Assembly: GCA_026391735.1 (NCBI GenBank)
Contig: JAPLDL010000025.1
Location: 67,164 to 131,163 of the forward strand
DNA length: 64,000 nucleotides
DNA from: Bacteroidota bacterium
Lineage (GTDB): Bacteria; Bacteroidota; Bacteroidia; Bacteroidales; FEN-979
Direction of reading: 5' to 3'
Shown: one piece after another, positions 35,315 to 45,157 of the stretch
How positions within the stretch are numbered: the stretch's first letter is position 1
Layout of the letters: the number at the start of each line of letters is the position of its first letter
Notes under the pieces: model-generated
What the model saw: the letters and a program-made list of their open reading frames with translations, nothing else
Database searches by the model: none
What the model was told of the DNA's origin: nothing
Position numbers and translations under genes: made by a program

Positions 35315-36088
35315 TTGAAAGTAATATTCCTGGGCACCGGAACATCTCAGGGCATACCTGTTATCGGATGTCAGTGCAGGGTGTGCACCTCAAAAAACCA
35401 TCACGACCAAAGACTCAGGTCATCGGTGCTTGTGGAATGGAACAAAGTCTCGATCGTTGTTGATTGCGGACCAGATTTCAGGCAGCAAATGCTGGTCAAC
35501 AAGGTCAACAGTATTGACGCTATCCTTGTAACTCACGGCCATAAGGATCACCTGGGTGGATTGGATGATGTACGGGCATACAATTATATTTTAAAAAGGC
35601 CTGTGGATGTCTACGCTGAAAAAGATGTTCAGGAGATCATCAAACTGGAATACTCCTATGCTTTTGAGAAGGAGCCATATCCTGGTGTACCTGAACTGGT
35701 TTTGCATAACCTTGTCAACAGACCATTTGAGATCCATGGCCTTAAAGTGACCCCGGTGAGGGCTGCACATTTCAGCGACAGCCATGTTGTTTTCGGTTTC
35801 AGGTTCAATAATTTCACATATATCACTGATGCGGTAAGGATATCATCCGCAGAAAAGGAAAAAATCAAAGGTTCAAAAGTAATAGTCCTCAATGCACTGA
35901 GAAAAGAAAAACATTATTCACATTTCAACCTGGAAGAAGCCCTGGCCCTGATGGAAGAACTACATCCCGAACGGGGTTATCTCACGCATATCAGTCATCA
36001 GATGGGTAAGCACAACGAGGTTTCGAGGCTGTTACCATCTTATGTGAAACTTGCTTATGACGGGCTTGCCATTAATATCACCGATTGA
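35315..36088 (+). CDS. MBL-fold metallohydrolase, PhnP-like phosphodiesterase
   Basis: A 257-residue metallo-beta-lactamase-fold protein. The metal motif is 'THGHKDHLGGLDD', with further ligands 'DCGPDF', 'AAHFSDSH' and 'HISHQMGKH'. Near the N-terminus 'GCQCRVC' places Cys19, Cys21 and Cys24 in the CxCxxC pattern of the structural zinc site of PhnP, a phosphoribosyl cyclic phosphodiesterase; the opening 'FLGTGTSQGIPVIGC' also fits. Start is TTG 35315, 2 nt after ispH, because no ATG is available in frame. No phosphonate genes are nearby, so the substrate may be another cyclic phosphodiester. Its end overlaps the convergent lipoprotein gene by 11 nt. Confidence 0.87.
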   Translation: MKVIFLGTGTSQGIPVIGCQCRVCTSKNHHDQRLRSSVLVEWNKVSIVVDCGPDFRQQMLVNKVNSIDAILVTHGHKDHLGGLDDVRAYNYILKRPVDVYAEKDVQEIIKLEYSYAFEKEPYPGVPELVLHNLVNRPFEIHGLKVTPVRAAHFSDSHVVFGFRFNNFTYITDAVRISSAEKEKIKGSKVIVLNALRKEKHYSHFNLEEALALMEELHPERGYLTHISHQMGKHNEVSRLLPSYVKLAYDGLAINITD

Positions 36089-37730
36089 TCCTGACACGCT
36101 TTAGCACCAGCATGTTCATAGGGTTGCTTCCCAGTCCGTTTATTCCTTTTCTTACAAATCTGAGAACCTGGTCATAGTAAAGAACCACTACAGGTGATTC
36201 CTGCATCAGGAGTTCTTCCATCTTCCGGTAAAGGCAATAGCGGATCGAATCGTCTACCTCGAGCATGGCAAGCTCATACAGACGGTCATACTCTGGATTT
36301 GAATAATGGGTGTAATTTGGCCCTCTTGGGCAGAAGTTCTGACTACGGAACATCAGAAGGTAATTTTCAGCATCGGGATAATCGGCGATCCACGAAGCCC
36401 TGAAAAAAGAGAGCCTGGCTTCAGCTTTCATTTGTTTCACTGCAGCCGGTGTGCTGATCTCGATCTTCATCTCCATGCCGAGGCCCGATAACTGCTGCTG
36501 GATATGTTTGCAGAAATCCAGGTAATCGGGGGTGGAAACAAGAGTCACAGCAGGCATACCTTTTCCTCCCGGGTAACCGGCTTCAGCAAGCAGCTTCCTG
36601 GCACGCCCGATATCAAATGAATAATATACCCTGGCTGAGTCGAAAGAAGGAAGGCCTTTGGGAATAATACCGTTAATTCCAGGACTTCCTATATTATTCC
36701 GAAGGTATTTGATCATTTTATACCGGTCAAAAGCAAGGTTTATTGCCTGTCTGACCCTTTTGTCACATAGAGGATTCGGATTCCCGTTTGCCGTTTCCTG
36801 GTCCAGGAGAAAACCAAGGTATTCCGTATTCAGATAAGGCTGAGTAAGCATTTCAACAGACTTCTGATATTTAGGCTGAAGCCTGCCCTGCTTTGTGAGA
36901 AGTTCATCTTTATATGCGGGATCAAGTCCTGAGAGAAAATCCAGTTTCCCAGTAGCAAATTCAAGGAAAGCCGATTGTTTGTCGGCGAGAAAACTTATAC
37001 TCACCGCATCCAGGAAAGGAAGCCTTGCGAGGCCTTCTGTTTCAAAATAGCCAGGATTTTTAACCAGTACAAGTTTAACCCCTTCCTTCCAGTATTTGAA
37101 CATAAAAGGACCGGTGCCTACAGGGTGCCTTCCAAAACCATCACCATATTTTTTCACAGCTTCCTCAGGTACAACTGATGCATAGGGACTTGCAAGCATT
37201 GAAAGGAACGGAGGGAATGGCTTTTTCAGCATGATGACCAAAGTGCTGTCGTCGGGAGACGAAAAAGCAGGATTACTATCGGAACGGGCAACACAGTCAA
37301 ATATCCAGGTACCCGATGATGCCGTTGCTGGATTCAGGATCCGTTTGAAGCTGTATATAAAATCATCCGCAGTAACATGCCTTTCCTTAAGAAAATGAAA
37401 TGCAGGATCGTTATGGAAATACACATCCGTCCTTAGGTGAAACCTGTATTCCAGCCCATCGGTCCTGATATCCCAGGAATCTGCAATACAAGGGAGTATT
37501 TCAAGGTGGTCATCCATTTGAACAAGCCCGTTAAAAACCTGGTTTACAGGCCATATAACAGCCTGATCGCGGGCATAGGCGGGATCGACAGAAGTAATAT
37601 TTGCCGCCTCATTATACCTGAATACATTTCTTAAACGTGCATCTCCTCCCGGCCCCGAGCAGGAGACAAGCAGAGAAACCGATAATAGAATAAAAATTCC
37701 GGCCAGGCTTTTATTACCTGCAGTGATCAT
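36078..37730 (-). CDS. ABC-type peptide-binding lipoprotein (SBP family 5)
   Basis: Start set at ATG 37730 (550 residues). A lipoprotein signal ends in 'LLVSCSG' (Cys about 24). The mature part is a family 5 extracellular solute-binding protein: 'FRYNEAANITSVDPAYARDQ', 'QVFNGLVQMDD', 'VTADDFIYSFKRILNPATAS', 'HPVGTGPFMFKYWKEG' and 'RVRQAINLAFDRYKMI' follow the DppA/OppA order. Such proteins bind oligopeptides or other ligands for an ABC importer; no permease or ATPase genes are adjacent, so it may be an orphan or share a distant transporter. The 11-nt overlap with the convergent metallohydrolase gene includes both stop codons. Confidence 0.9.
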   Translation of the reverse strand: MITAGNKSLAGIFILLSVSLLVSCSGPGGDARLRNVFRYNEAANITSVDPAYARDQAVIWPVNQVFNGLVQMDDHLEILPCIADSWDIRTDGLEYRFHLRTDVYFHNDPAFHFLKERHVTADDFIYSFKRILNPATASSGTWIFDCVARSDSNPAFSSPDDSTLVIMLKKPFPPFLSMLASPYASVVPEEAVKKYGDGFGRHPVGTGPFMFKYWKEGVKLVLVKNPGYFETEGLARLPFLDAVSISFLADKQSAFLEFATGKLDFLSGLDPAYKDELLTKQGRLQPKYQKSVEMLTQPYLNTEYLGFLLDQETANGNPNPLCDKRVRQAINLAFDRYKMIKYLRNNIGSPGINGIIPKGLPSFDSARVYYSFDIGRARKLLAEAGYPGGKGMPAVTLVSTPDYLDFCKHIQQQLSGLGMEMKIEISTPAAVKQMKAEARLSFFRASWIADYPDAENYLLMFRSQNFCPRGPNYTHYSNPEYDRLYELAMLEVDDSIRYCLYRKMEELLMQESPVVVLYYDQVLRFVRKGINGLGSNPMNMLVLKRVRINR

Positions 37731-37764
37731 TGCCACAAGCTTCTGTCATGTTATAATGAACACA

Positions 37765-37772
37765 CAAATGTA
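37765..37772 (-). promoter_or_regulatory. -7 element of the peptide-binding lipoprotein gene
   Basis: Minus-strand TACATTTG matches TAnnTTTG, 34 nt before ATG 37730. A small hairpin, CCCCG/CGGGG at 37781-37793, lies just upstream of it. Confidence 0.4.
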
Positions 37773-37823
37773 TTATAAATCCCCGACTCGGGGCATCTGC
37801 CTGTGGATATTCAGGATATTTCA

Positions 37824-37831
37824 TACTTTTG
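37824..37831 (+). promoter_or_regulatory. -7 element of the M1 aminopeptidase gene
   Basis: TACTTTTG is an exact -7 match, 49 nt before the ATG at 37881. No TTTG was found at the -33 position. Confidence 0.45.
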
Positions 37832-37880
37832 CACAATATCTTTTCAAACCCGATTTATCAATCCAAAATTATACAACGTA

Positions 37881-39878
37881 ATGAAACGACTTTCCTTCGC
37901 TATTATCCTGCTTGTAATCTCTGCCGGCATTGCTTCTGCGCAGTTTGATCCTAAAACTTCGGGTGCTTACAGCTGTTTTCTCAGAAAATCAACCATGCAG
38001 GAACTCCCCTCCCTGCCCTATCAGACCAATACTGCCGGTATTCATTCCTATGATGTTTTGAAATACACGATAAACGCCGACATCTTTCATTGTTATACTC
38101 CGCCATACCCGCGTGATTTTACAGCCAATGTTAAAATACAATTTGCCGCCGACAGTGCGATAAACAATATAAAACTGAATGCAGTCAGCGTTTCCCTTCA
38201 GATCGATTCGGTAAAACTTGCAGCATCCTCTTTTTCGGTTTCGGGGAATATCCTTAATGTGAACCTTGACAGAACCTACAATCCAGGAGAGGTAGCTGAG
38301 ATCATGATTTACTACAAGCATAAAGCTATAGCTGATAATGCTTTTTATGTGTCGGGCGGATTCGTTTTCACCGATTGTGAGCCCGAAGGCGCCAGGCATT
38401 GGTTCCCATGTTATGATTCTCCATCCGACAAAGCCTTGATGGAACTAACAGCTAAGGTGCCTTTGAACGTGAAGCTTGGTTCAAACGGGAGGCTTGCCGA
38501 TTCCACGATTTCAGGCGACACACTTCGGTATCACTGGATCAGTGCAAACAGGGTGGCAACTTACCTTATGGTGATGACCTCAAAAGTCAACTACAAACTG
38601 GATATCGTTTATTATCATAAAATTTCGAATCCATCCGACAGCATCCCTATCAGGTTCTATTATAATGCCGGCGAATCACCATACGCCTGTGAAGCCATCA
38701 TGGACTCCATGACCTCCTATTATTCAAGAAACTGGTGTGAACATCCTTTCGAAAAAAACGGTTTCGCCACGTTGAACAGCCAGTTTGCATGGGGAGGTAT
38801 GGAAAACCAAACTCTTACAAGCTTTTGTCCTAACTGCTGGGATATTAGCCTGGTATCCCATGAATTTGCACACCAATGGTATGGTGATATGATCACCTGC
38901 GCAACATGGGCCGATATCTGGCTGAATGAAGGGTTTGCAACATGGTCGGAAGCTTTCTGGCTGGAAAGTTCAGGTGGCTATACTTCTTATTTGAATGACA
39001 TCAAAAGTTATGCAAACTCATACCTTCAGGGAAACCCGGGTTGGCCCATTTCAAACCCCGACTGGGCGACCAATACCCCCTCGGTAAATGTTCTCTTCGA
39101 TTGGGATATAACTTATTGCAAAGGCGCATGTGTCCTTCACCAGTTGCGTTATGTACTTGGGGATTCCCTGTTCTTCCATGTTCTTCAAACATATACTGCC
39201 GACACAAATTACAAATACAAGTCTGCAACTATCGGGAATTTCAACCAGCTGGTCGATAGTTTATCAGGACAGAACTACGATTGGTTTTTCACAGAATGGA
39301 TTTACACGGCAAATCACCCGGTTTATGCAAATACATACCAGATTAAAAATCTCGGAGGCGGAAGCTGGCAGGTTGATTTCAATGCCAGGCAAACCCAGAC
39401 AAATGCCCCATTCTTTACAATGCCTCTGGAATTGAAGGTTCGTTTCTCCGATAATTCCGATACCCTGATCAAAGTCATGAACGACAGCAACAATCAGCTC
39501 TTCAAACTTTTCTTTAGCAAACAGCCAACTGCTTTATATTTTGATCCTGATGGGGAGATTGTCCTTAAACAGGGGACTACCACCGTTGGGATTAATGATT
39601 TTCAGGAGAGGGCGGATGTTGTGCTTGGTCAAAACACACCAAACCCTGCGAACTATACAACAAGTATTCCTTTTACATTGCCTTCAGCTTCAGCGGTAAG
39701 TGTGAGCATCAAAAACACCTTGGGTGTAGTGGTATGGAAAACCGGTATAACTAACTTCAATGCCGGTGAACATTCGGTTGAAGCAAACCTCAGCTCTCTT
39801 CCCGTGGGAGTTTATTTCTACACCCTTGAGACCAGTGACGGAAAGACATTTTCAGGAAAAATGCTTATCAGCCGTTAA
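37881..39878 (+). CDS. Secreted M1-family aminopeptidase with T9SS sorting domain
   Basis: Start set at ATG 37881, where a signal peptide begins ('MKRLSFAIILLVISAGIASAQ'); the frame is open 78 nt further upstream but that extension is not signal-like. The 665-residue protein has the M1 N-terminal beta domain, the exopeptidase loop 'WGGMENQT' and the gluzincin zinc motif 'SHEFAHQWYGD' (about residue 327) with the third ligand Glu in 'WLNEGFATW'. After the catalytic and short C-terminal helical region come about 85 residues ('QNTPNPANYTTSIPFTLPSA' to 'SGKMLISR') that form a type A T9SS sorting domain. It should be secreted to remove N-terminal residues from peptides, complementing the M14 carboxypeptidase at 28067. 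Confidence 0.94.
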   Translation: MKRLSFAIILLVISAGIASAQFDPKTSGAYSCFLRKSTMQELPSLPYQTNTAGIHSYDVLKYTINADIFHCYTPPYPRDFTANVKIQFAADSAINNIKLNAVSVSLQIDSVKLAASSFSVSGNILNVNLDRTYNPGEVAEIMIYYKHKAIADNAFYVSGGFVFTDCEPEGARHWFPCYDSPSDKALMELTAKVPLNVKLGSNGRLADSTISGDTLRYHWISANRVATYLMVMTSKVNYKLDIVYYHKISNPSDSIPIRFYYNAGESPYACEAIMDSMTSYYSRNWCEHPFEKNGFATLNSQFAWGGMENQTLTSFCPNCWDISLVSHEFAHQWYGDMITCATWADIWLNEGFATWSEAFWLESSGGYTSYLNDIKSYANSYLQGNPGWPISNPDWATNTPSVNVLFDWDITYCKGACVLHQLRYVLGDSLFFHVLQTYTADTNYKYKSATIGNFNQLVDSLSGQNYDWFFTEWIYTANHPVYANTYQIKNLGGGSWQVDFNARQTQTNAPFFTMPLELKVRFSDNSDTLIKVMNDSNNQLFKLFFSKQPTALYFDPDGEIVLKQGTTTVGINDFQERADVVLGQNTPNPANYTTSIPFTLPSASAVSVSIKNTLGVVVWKTGITNFNAGEHSVEANLSSLPVGVYFYTLETSDGKTFSGKMLISR

Positions 39879-39903
39879 CGTTCATTCTAAACACTGAAAG
39901 GCA

Positions 39904-42363
39904 TCAGTAATTCAGATCCAGCGGTGCTCTGACAAAACTTGTGCTCAGGGCTGTCTCATTGATTTCTTTCATTTCGCCAATATAATGGAAGTTTAGGCCT
40001 TCAATATATTCGGCTTTTATATCTTCAATATCCCGGCGGTTTTCCTTTGAAAGGATTATATCCCTGATTTTGGCACGTTTGGCTGCAAGTATTTTTTCCT
40101 TAATACCACCAACCGGGAGCACTTTTCCTCTTAATGTAATCTCACCTGTCATGGCAATTCTTTCCTTCACCTTTCTCTGTGAAAAAGCAGAAGCCAGAGC
40201 TGTAAAGATCGTTATTCCGGCCGACGGTCCATCCTTGGGTGTAGCCCCTTCAGGAACGTGTATATGCACATTCCATTTCCCGAATACCTCAGGAGAGATA
40301 TTAAAATCAGGAGAATGGGCTTTCAGATAGGCCAGTGCAATACTTGCCGATTCTTTCATGACATCCCCGAGGTTACCGGTCAGGGTAAGATCTCCTTTCC
40401 CCCGGCTCAGACTTACTTCCACGAAAAGGATCTCCCCTCCTGCCGAAGTCCAGGCAAGTCCGGTGACAACACCAGCAATCTCATTGGTGATATATCTTTC
40501 GGCCTGAAATACAGGGACCCCAAGTATCTTTTTAATATCTTCGGAACCTATCTTTTTATTGTACACTTCATTGGAGACAATAGCACGGGCTTTATTTCTG
40601 AGGACCTTTGCGATATTCTTTTCCAGCGTTCTTACCCCCGATTCACGGGTATACTCTTCTATGATCTGCTGAAGCACGGGGCGCCCGAATACCAACTGTG
40701 TTTTCTTCATCCCATGCTCTCTCAGCTGTTTAGGAACAAGGTGCCTTGCCGCAATTTCCAGCTTTTCTTCAAGCAGGTAACCCGGGAGTTCAATCACTTC
40801 CATCCTGTCACGCAAAGCAGGATGCACCGTAGCAAGTGTATTGGCGGTTGCAACAAACATGATCCTGCTAAGATCATATTCTATTTCAAGGAAGTTATCA
40901 TAAAATGTACTGTTCTGTTCGGGGTCAAGGATCTCAAGCAAGGCAGCCTGGGGATCGCCGCTGAAATTCATGCCTGCCACTTTGTCAATTTCGTCAAGCA
41001 CAAAAACAGGATTCGACGTTTTAACTTTTTTAATACTTTGAATGATCCTGCCCGGCATGGCTCCAATGTATGTTTTACGGTGACCTCTGAGCTCCGATTC
41101 ATCCCTGAGTCCGCCTAGTGACATCCTGATATATTTCCGGCCCAATGCCCTTGCGATGGATTTACCAAGAGAGGTTTTTCCAACACCCGGGGGACCTACA
41201 AGGCATAATATCGGGGACTTGAGATCCTTTTTAAGCTTGATAATGGCAAGAAACTCAATGATCCTTTCCTTTACCTTATCCAGTCCGAAATGATCCTCAT
41301 TCAAAACCTGCATGGCATGATCAAGATCAAGGTTGTCCTTGGTAAACTCATTCCATGGTAGCTGGACCAATGTCTCAATATAGTTAACCTGGATGGAATA
41401 CTCTGCAGCAGCAGGATGCATCCTCTGCAGCTTGCTGATCTCTTTTTCAAAGACATCAGCAACCTCCCTGGACCATTTTTTATCCTTAGCCTGTTCCCTC
41501 AGGGTATTTACTTCCTGGGCATTCGGACTTCCGCCAAGTTCCTCCTGTATCGTCTTCAACTGCATGTTCAGCAGGTAATCCCTTTGTTGCTTATCCAGGT
41601 CCGTTTTAACCTTATTCTGAATCTGCTGTTTCAATTCGGTAACCTGCAGCTCTTTTGTAAGGTAGCCTAGGACGAGATGCGCTCTTTCGGAAAGATCAAC
41701 CGTTTCAAGAAGCTTCTGTTTGTCAGAAACATCAACATTCAGGTTGGATGAAATAAAATGGACAAGAAATGACGGACTTTCAATATTCTTTATGGCAAAA
41801 GCTGCTTCTGATGGAATATTCGGCGATTTATTCACTATCTGGGTTGCAAGGTCTTTTACAGAGGACATAAGAGCCTGGAATTCCTTGTCCTCCTTATTTA
41901 CCTTCTGGGTAATGTCAAAAGGGTCTACCGAGGCTTTAATATAAGGTTCGGTCTGCAGTAATTCCTTCATCCTGAACCTTCGTTTTCCCTGTATAATCGC
42001 GGTAGTGTTGCCGTCGGGCATCTGAAGAAGCTTTATGATATAAGCCACAGTTCCGACGGTATTAAGGTCTGAAAATTCGGGATCTTCTATACTCGCATCT
42101 TTTTGTCCTACAACCCCAATGATCCGGCCCAATTTATAATATTCACGTATCAGGCGGATGGACTTGTCCCTTCCAACAGTGATCGGGATCACGACTCCGG
42201 GAAACAAAACAGTATTTCTTAAAGGCAATATCGGAAGTTCTTCCGGTACATCCTCATTATTCATCTGCTCTTCATCCTCAGATGAGAGTAAAGGGATAAA
42301 TTCGGTTTCCGCATCAAGCATATCCGACATATCCAGAAAAATAGTCTCAGGTGTTCTTTCCAT
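39904..42363 (-). CDS. lon: ATP-dependent protease La
   Basis: An 819-residue LonA protease. The N-terminal substrate-recognition domain starts near '[19 protein letters not shown]'; the AAA+ module has Walker A '[15 protein letters not shown]' and '[10 protein letters not shown]'; the C-terminal protease domain has the Ser-Lys dyad, Ser714 in '[12 protein letters not shown]' and Lys757 in 'VGGIKEKIL'. About 30 extra acidic residues precede the family's usual start, a common Bacteroidota feature. It is transcribed alone and converges with the aminopeptidase gene across 25 nt in which I see no hairpin. Confidence 0.97.
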   Translation of the reverse strand: MERTPETIFLDMSDMLDAETEFIPLLSSEDEEQMNNEDVPEELPILPLRNTVLFPGVVIPITVGRDKSIRLIREYYKLGRIIGVVGQKDASIEDPEFSDLNTVGTVAYIIKLLQMPDGNTTAIIQGKRRFRMKELLQTEPYIKASVDPFDITQKVNKEDKEFQALMSSVKDLATQIVNKSPNIPSEAAFAIKNIESPSFLVHFISSNLNVDVSDKQKLLETVDLSERAHLVLGYLTKELQVTELKQQIQNKVKTDLDKQQRDYLLNMQLKTIQEELGGSPNAQEVNTLREQAKDKKWSREVADVFEKEISKLQRMHPAAAEYSIQVNYIETLVQLPWNEFTKDNLDLDHAMQVLNEDHFGLDKVKERIIEFLAIIKLKKDLKSPILCLVGPPGVGKTSLGKSIARALGRKYIRMSLGGLRDESELRGHRKTYIGAMPGRIIQSIKKVKTSNPVFVLDEIDKVAGMNFSGDPQAALLEILDPEQNSTFYDNFLEIEYDLSRIMFVATANTLATVHPALRDRMEVIELPGYLLEEKLEIAARHLVPKQLREHGMKKTQLVFGRPVLQQIIEEYTRESGVRTLEKNIAKVLRNKARAIVSNEVYNKKIGSEDIKKILGVPVFQAERYITNEIAGVVTGLAWTSAGGEILFVEVSLSRGKGDLTLTGNLGDVMKESASIALAYLKAHSPDFNISPEVFGKWNVHIHVPEGATPKDGPSAGITIFTALASAFSQRKVKERIAMTGEITLRGKVLPVGGIKEKILAAKRAKIRDIILSKENRRDIEDIKAEYIEGLNFHYIGEMKEINETALSTSFVRAPLDLNY

Positions 42364-42433
42364 AAATAAGTTATACCCGGCTGTAATGACCGGGTTTAAA
42401 CGATTGTCAAATTACGTGCCAGAAATCGGCAGG

Positions 42434-43624
42434 TTATAAATATTTGTTTTTCAGGGTGATTTTGTAAACGCTTGCAAGCAGATCCCTCTCTACTTCATCG
42501 AGTATAAGTTGACGCCTCTTATATACCAGTTCGGCGACTTCCAACGCTTTTTTCAGGTCGTAGTTAGCGTGCCCGGCCGTGCCCCCCCAGGTAAAGGACG
42601 GAATAAAATTCCTCTGGAAACCGGGGCCGAAAATGTTGGCATTGACCCCGACAACAGTGCCGGTGTTAAACATGGTGTTTATAGCGCATTTTGAATGGTC
42701 GCCCATGATAAGTCCGCAAAACTGCTGGCTGGTACTTACAAAGGTCTGCTTGCCATAGCTCCATAACCTGACGGTATCATAAGTATTTTTCAGATTGGAT
42801 GTATTGGTGTCAGCTCCGAGGTTGCACCACTCGGCTATCACTGAATGGCCAAGGAAGCCGTCGTGTGCTTTATTGGAATAACCAAACAAGACCGTGTTGT
42901 TGATCTCACCTCCTACCCTTGAATAGGGACCAACCGTAGTGGGTCCGTAAATCTTTGCCGCCATCTTGACCTGGGCGCCTTCACATAATGCGAAAGGACC
43001 ACGTATCATGGCTCCTTCCATGATTTCAGAATCTTTACCGATATACACAGGACCGGCATTTGTATTTAATATGGCACATTCAACTTTTGCTCCTTTTTCG
43101 ACAAATACCTTTCCGCTGCCGATTACAGTATTTGTGGAACTGAGCTTTTGAGATTTCCTGCCCCTGGTCAGAAGTTCAAAATCTTCCAGGATAGCTGCCC
43201 CGTTCTTGGAAAACACCTCCCAGGTATGACCAACCCTTACGGGAGGATTTGAGATGCTGATCTCCTCGATGCCATCCGAAGAAGCATCGCCCAGCTTGTC
43301 AAGGTCAACGGCTTTCACATGGACTGCAATAATCGTATCCTGGTAAACCACAGTCTGGTTTGGCTTGAGGTTAAGCACAGCTTCAACAATTTCTCCGGTA
43401 GGGCAAACCGAGGCATTGATCAGAATATTCTCATCCTCCTTAATAATCCTGAATTTCTTTGACAGGTAAGCCTCTGTCAGAGTTGAAGTTTTTGCATTCA
43501 GGTACATTTCCCATTTTTCCCTGATTGTCAGTATCCCAATCCGGATATCGGCTATTGGCCTCATAAAGGTTAAAGGGAGAAGGTTGGTCCTGACAATACT
43601 GTCATCGAAGAGGATGTAATTCAT
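42434..43624 (-). CDS. GlmU-like putative sugar-nucleotidyltransferase with left-handed beta-helix
   Basis: A 396-residue protein common in Bacteroidota and usually annotated as GlmU family or putative sugar nucleotidyl transferase. The N-terminal half has 'ILFDDSIVRTNLLPLTFMRP' and 'DIRIGILTIREKWEMYL' but no clear G-x-G-T-R-nucleotide loop, so nucleotidyl transfer is doubtful. From about residue 185 hexapeptide repeats form a beta-helix ('GPVYIGKDSEIMEGAMIRGP', 'ARVGGEINNTVLFGYSNKAH'), the fold of acyltransferases such as GlmU-C. An N-acyl or nucleotide-sugar role is inferred only. It follows rpmE2 but a terminator separates them, and a -7 element lies 43 nt upstream. Confidence 0.75.
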   Translation of the reverse strand: MNYILFDDSIVRTNLLPLTFMRPIADIRIGILTIREKWEMYLNAKTSTLTEAYLSKKFRIIKEDENILINASVCPTGEIVEAVLNLKPNQTVVYQDTIIAVHVKAVDLDKLGDASSDGIEEISISNPPVRVGHTWEVFSKNGAAILEDFELLTRGRKSQKLSSTNTVIGSGKVFVEKGAKVECAILNTNAGPVYIGKDSEIMEGAMIRGPFALCEGAQVKMAAKIYGPTTVGPYSRVGGEINNTVLFGYSNKAHDGFLGHSVIAEWCNLGADTNTSNLKNTYDTVRLWSYGKQTFVSTSQQFCGLIMGDHSKCAINTMFNTGTVVGVNANIFGPGFQRNFIPSFTWGGTAGHANYDLKKALEVAELVYKRRQLILDEVERDLLASVYKITLKNKYL

Positions 43625-43666
43625 ATTCGGAGCTTATAGATTAAGTCAGACAAAGAATTCCGTTTG

Positions 43667-43674
43667 CAAAATTA
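43667..43674 (-). promoter_or_regulatory. -7 element of the GlmU-like gene
   Basis: Minus-strand TAATTTTG matches TAnnTTTG between the rpmE2 terminator and the gene. No TTTG is seen upstream because the terminator occupies that position. Confidence 0.4.
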
Positions 43675-43690
43675 ATGAACTTAGGGGATA

Positions 43691-43722
43691 AAAAAAAGCC
43701 CCTGTCATGTTAAACAAGGGCT
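43691..43722 (-). terminator. Intrinsic terminator of rpmE2
   Basis: On the minus strand AGCCCTTGT pairs with ACAGGGGCT (9 bp, one G-U) around an 8-nt loop and is followed by seven T. It lies 20 nt after the rpmE2 stop. Confidence 0.92.
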
Positions 43723-43742
43723 CAATATAATCTAACAGGTAA

Positions 43743-44012
43743 TTATTTTTCGTTCTTTAAGTCAAGATGTTTCTGATAGCGGTTCTTGAATTTATCAACA
43801 CGGCCGGCGGTATCAACAAGCTTCATTTTGCCTGTATAATAAGGATGGGAGGTATGAGAAATTTCAAGCTTCACGAGAGGGTATTCCAGTCCGTCTTCCC
43901 AAACAATCGTTTCTCTTGTTTTCACTGCCGATTTGGAGATAAACGTATAATCATTCGACATGTCCTTGAAAACTACCAGTCTGTAATCCTTTGGATGAAT
44001 ATCTTTTTTCAT
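43743..44012 (-). CDS. rpmE2: Ribosomal protein L31, type B (zinc-independent)
   Basis: Start set at ATG 44012, giving the standard 89 residues; the longer frame upstream runs into the promoter. The sequence '[20 protein letters not shown]' and '[20 protein letters not shown]' are diagnostic of L31, a 50S protein near the central protuberance. It has no CxxC zinc motif, so it is the C-minus paralogue that replaces zinc-bearing L31 under zinc limitation in many bacteria; in Bacteroidota this is often the only form. It is a monocistronic unit with a strong promoter (44040-44070) and terminator (43691-43722). Confidence 0.97.
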   Translation of the reverse strand: MKKDIHPKDYRLVVFKDMSNDYTFISKSAVKTRETIVWEDGLEYPLVKLEISHTSHPYYTGKMKLVDTAGRVDKFKNRYQKHLDLKNEK

Positions 44013-44039
44013 TGTAAGCTGAATTTGCAAATGAGGGTG

Positions 44040-44070
44040 CAAAAGTACAGACTTTTCTTGGAAAAACAAA
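44040..44070 (-). promoter_or_regulatory. Promoter of rpmE2
   Basis: Minus-strand TTTG (44067-44070), 19-nt spacer, TACTTTTG (44040-44047): full consensus, as expected for a ribosomal protein gene. It lies in the 67-nt gap after the LuxC-type gene and predicts a leader of about 22 nt. Confidence 0.72.
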
Positions 44071-44079
44071 TATTTTTTA

Positions 44080-45129
44080 CTAAATTTCCTCAAGAAGAAA
44101 GCGAAGGGTGTCTGTCCCGTCGGCATAATCCCACAGTTCAGGCTTCTGGGCAGCGCCGGGAATCACAAACAGATGTCCCGTGTCTGAAGCTGAAACAATA
44201 CATTGAATAGTATCCCTGAGACCCGATAATTCTTCAAGCAGCCTTTCTTTATCAGTGTATCGTTCATAATTCAGGACCGAGACAGACGAAGCCATCTTCC
44301 GGTCTTCAGAAAGCAGGATATTCCCGAAATCAACAAACATCTGCTTGTTTACAATACGGATACTCTTCTGATATTCGTAATTATTATAATATTTATTATG
44401 GCGGATGAGCTCGTCCCAGGGTTTAAAAAACGGGAGCATCTGCAGGAGGTCATACTCCTCGGGGATATATATCTTGGAGACGCTTCTGCAGCCCAGGCCA
44501 AAATAAAGCATCACGTCCGAAGCAATCCCTGCCAGTTCTTCACTGGTCTCATGCCCTGAAAGTATGGCGGTGCCGTTACGGTTTTTCCTGATGATACGCG
44601 GGAAACGGGAAAAATAGTACTCGAAGTACCTGAACGTATTGTCACTGCCCGTTGCGATGATCGCTTCAATATCGCTAAAAGTACTGTCGGTGAAGGTTAT
44701 CTGCCTTTTCCATTCCGGGTCAATCCGTTCCATGATTCCTGCTATTGCAGGAAGCAGAATGTTATCCTGGCCCGAAAGCTTACCATAAAACCTATGCCCG
44801 CTGATGAGCACACTCAGGAAATCATGAAATCCGGCAAGCGGGATGTTGCCCGCAGTGACCACTCCCACTGTCTTTTTACATCGCCCCGATGTTTCGAGGG
44901 AGGGCATATATCGTTCAAGCCATCGCGAGAATTTTTCGCGGGTCATTGATTCCCCTAAAGCGTTCAGAGCGTACCGGATGTTATACGGAGTGAACCATGG
45001 ATTCATTTCGCTGGCCTTGAGGGCAGCTTCCTCCAAAGGATGAGGCACCCCATGATCTTCCTCACCGGGATAAGAGGCCAGTATCTTCCCGAGATCAATA
45101 AATGTTTGGATTCGTTTGCTGATGTCCAT
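44080..45129 (-). CDS. LuxC-type acyl-CoA reductase
   Basis: Start set at ATG 45129 ('[10 protein letters not shown]', 349 residues); the TTG 15 nt upstream lies inside a -7 promoter element and is not used. The protein has the LuxC/aldehyde-dehydrogenase-like core: '[20 protein letters not shown]' and '[20 protein letters not shown]', then '[20 protein letters not shown]' where Cys in 'GLGCRS' is the likely catalytic thiol that holds the acyl group. Members reduce acyl-CoA or acyl phosphate to aldehyde. In other Bacteroidota this gene sits near serC and serA, as here. The physiological acyl substrate is unknown. Confidence 0.85.
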   Translation of the reverse strand: MDISKRIQTFIDLGKILASYPGEEDHGVPHPLEEAALKASEMNPWFTPYNIRYALNALGESMTREKFSRWLERYMPSLETSGRCKKTVGVVTAGNIPLAGFHDFLSVLISGHRFYGKLSGQDNILLPAIAGIMERIDPEWKRQITFTDSTFSDIEAIIATGSDNTFRYFEYYFSRFPRIIRKNRNGTAILSGHETSEELAGIASDVMLYFGLGCRSVSKIYIPEEYDLLQMLPFFKPWDELIRHNKYYNNYEYQKSIRIVNKQMFVDFGNILLSEDRKMASSVSVLNYERYTDKERLLEELSGLRDTIQCIVSASDTGHLFVIPGAAQKPELWDYADGTDTLRFLLEEI

Positions 45130-45141
45130 ATCTTCGTACTG

Positions 45142-45149
45142 CAAAATTA
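45142..45149 (-). promoter_or_regulatory. -7 element of the LuxC-type gene
   Basis: Minus-strand TAATTTTG matches TAnnTTTG, 12 nt before ATG 45129, predicting a leader of only a few nucleotides. Confidence 0.42.
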
Positions 45150-45157
45150 CGAATTTG

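Noticed and set aside
37781-37793. Small hairpin CCCCG/CGGGG as terminator
   Set aside because: The stem is only 5 bp with a 3-nt loop, no T run, and it lies between divergent genes.
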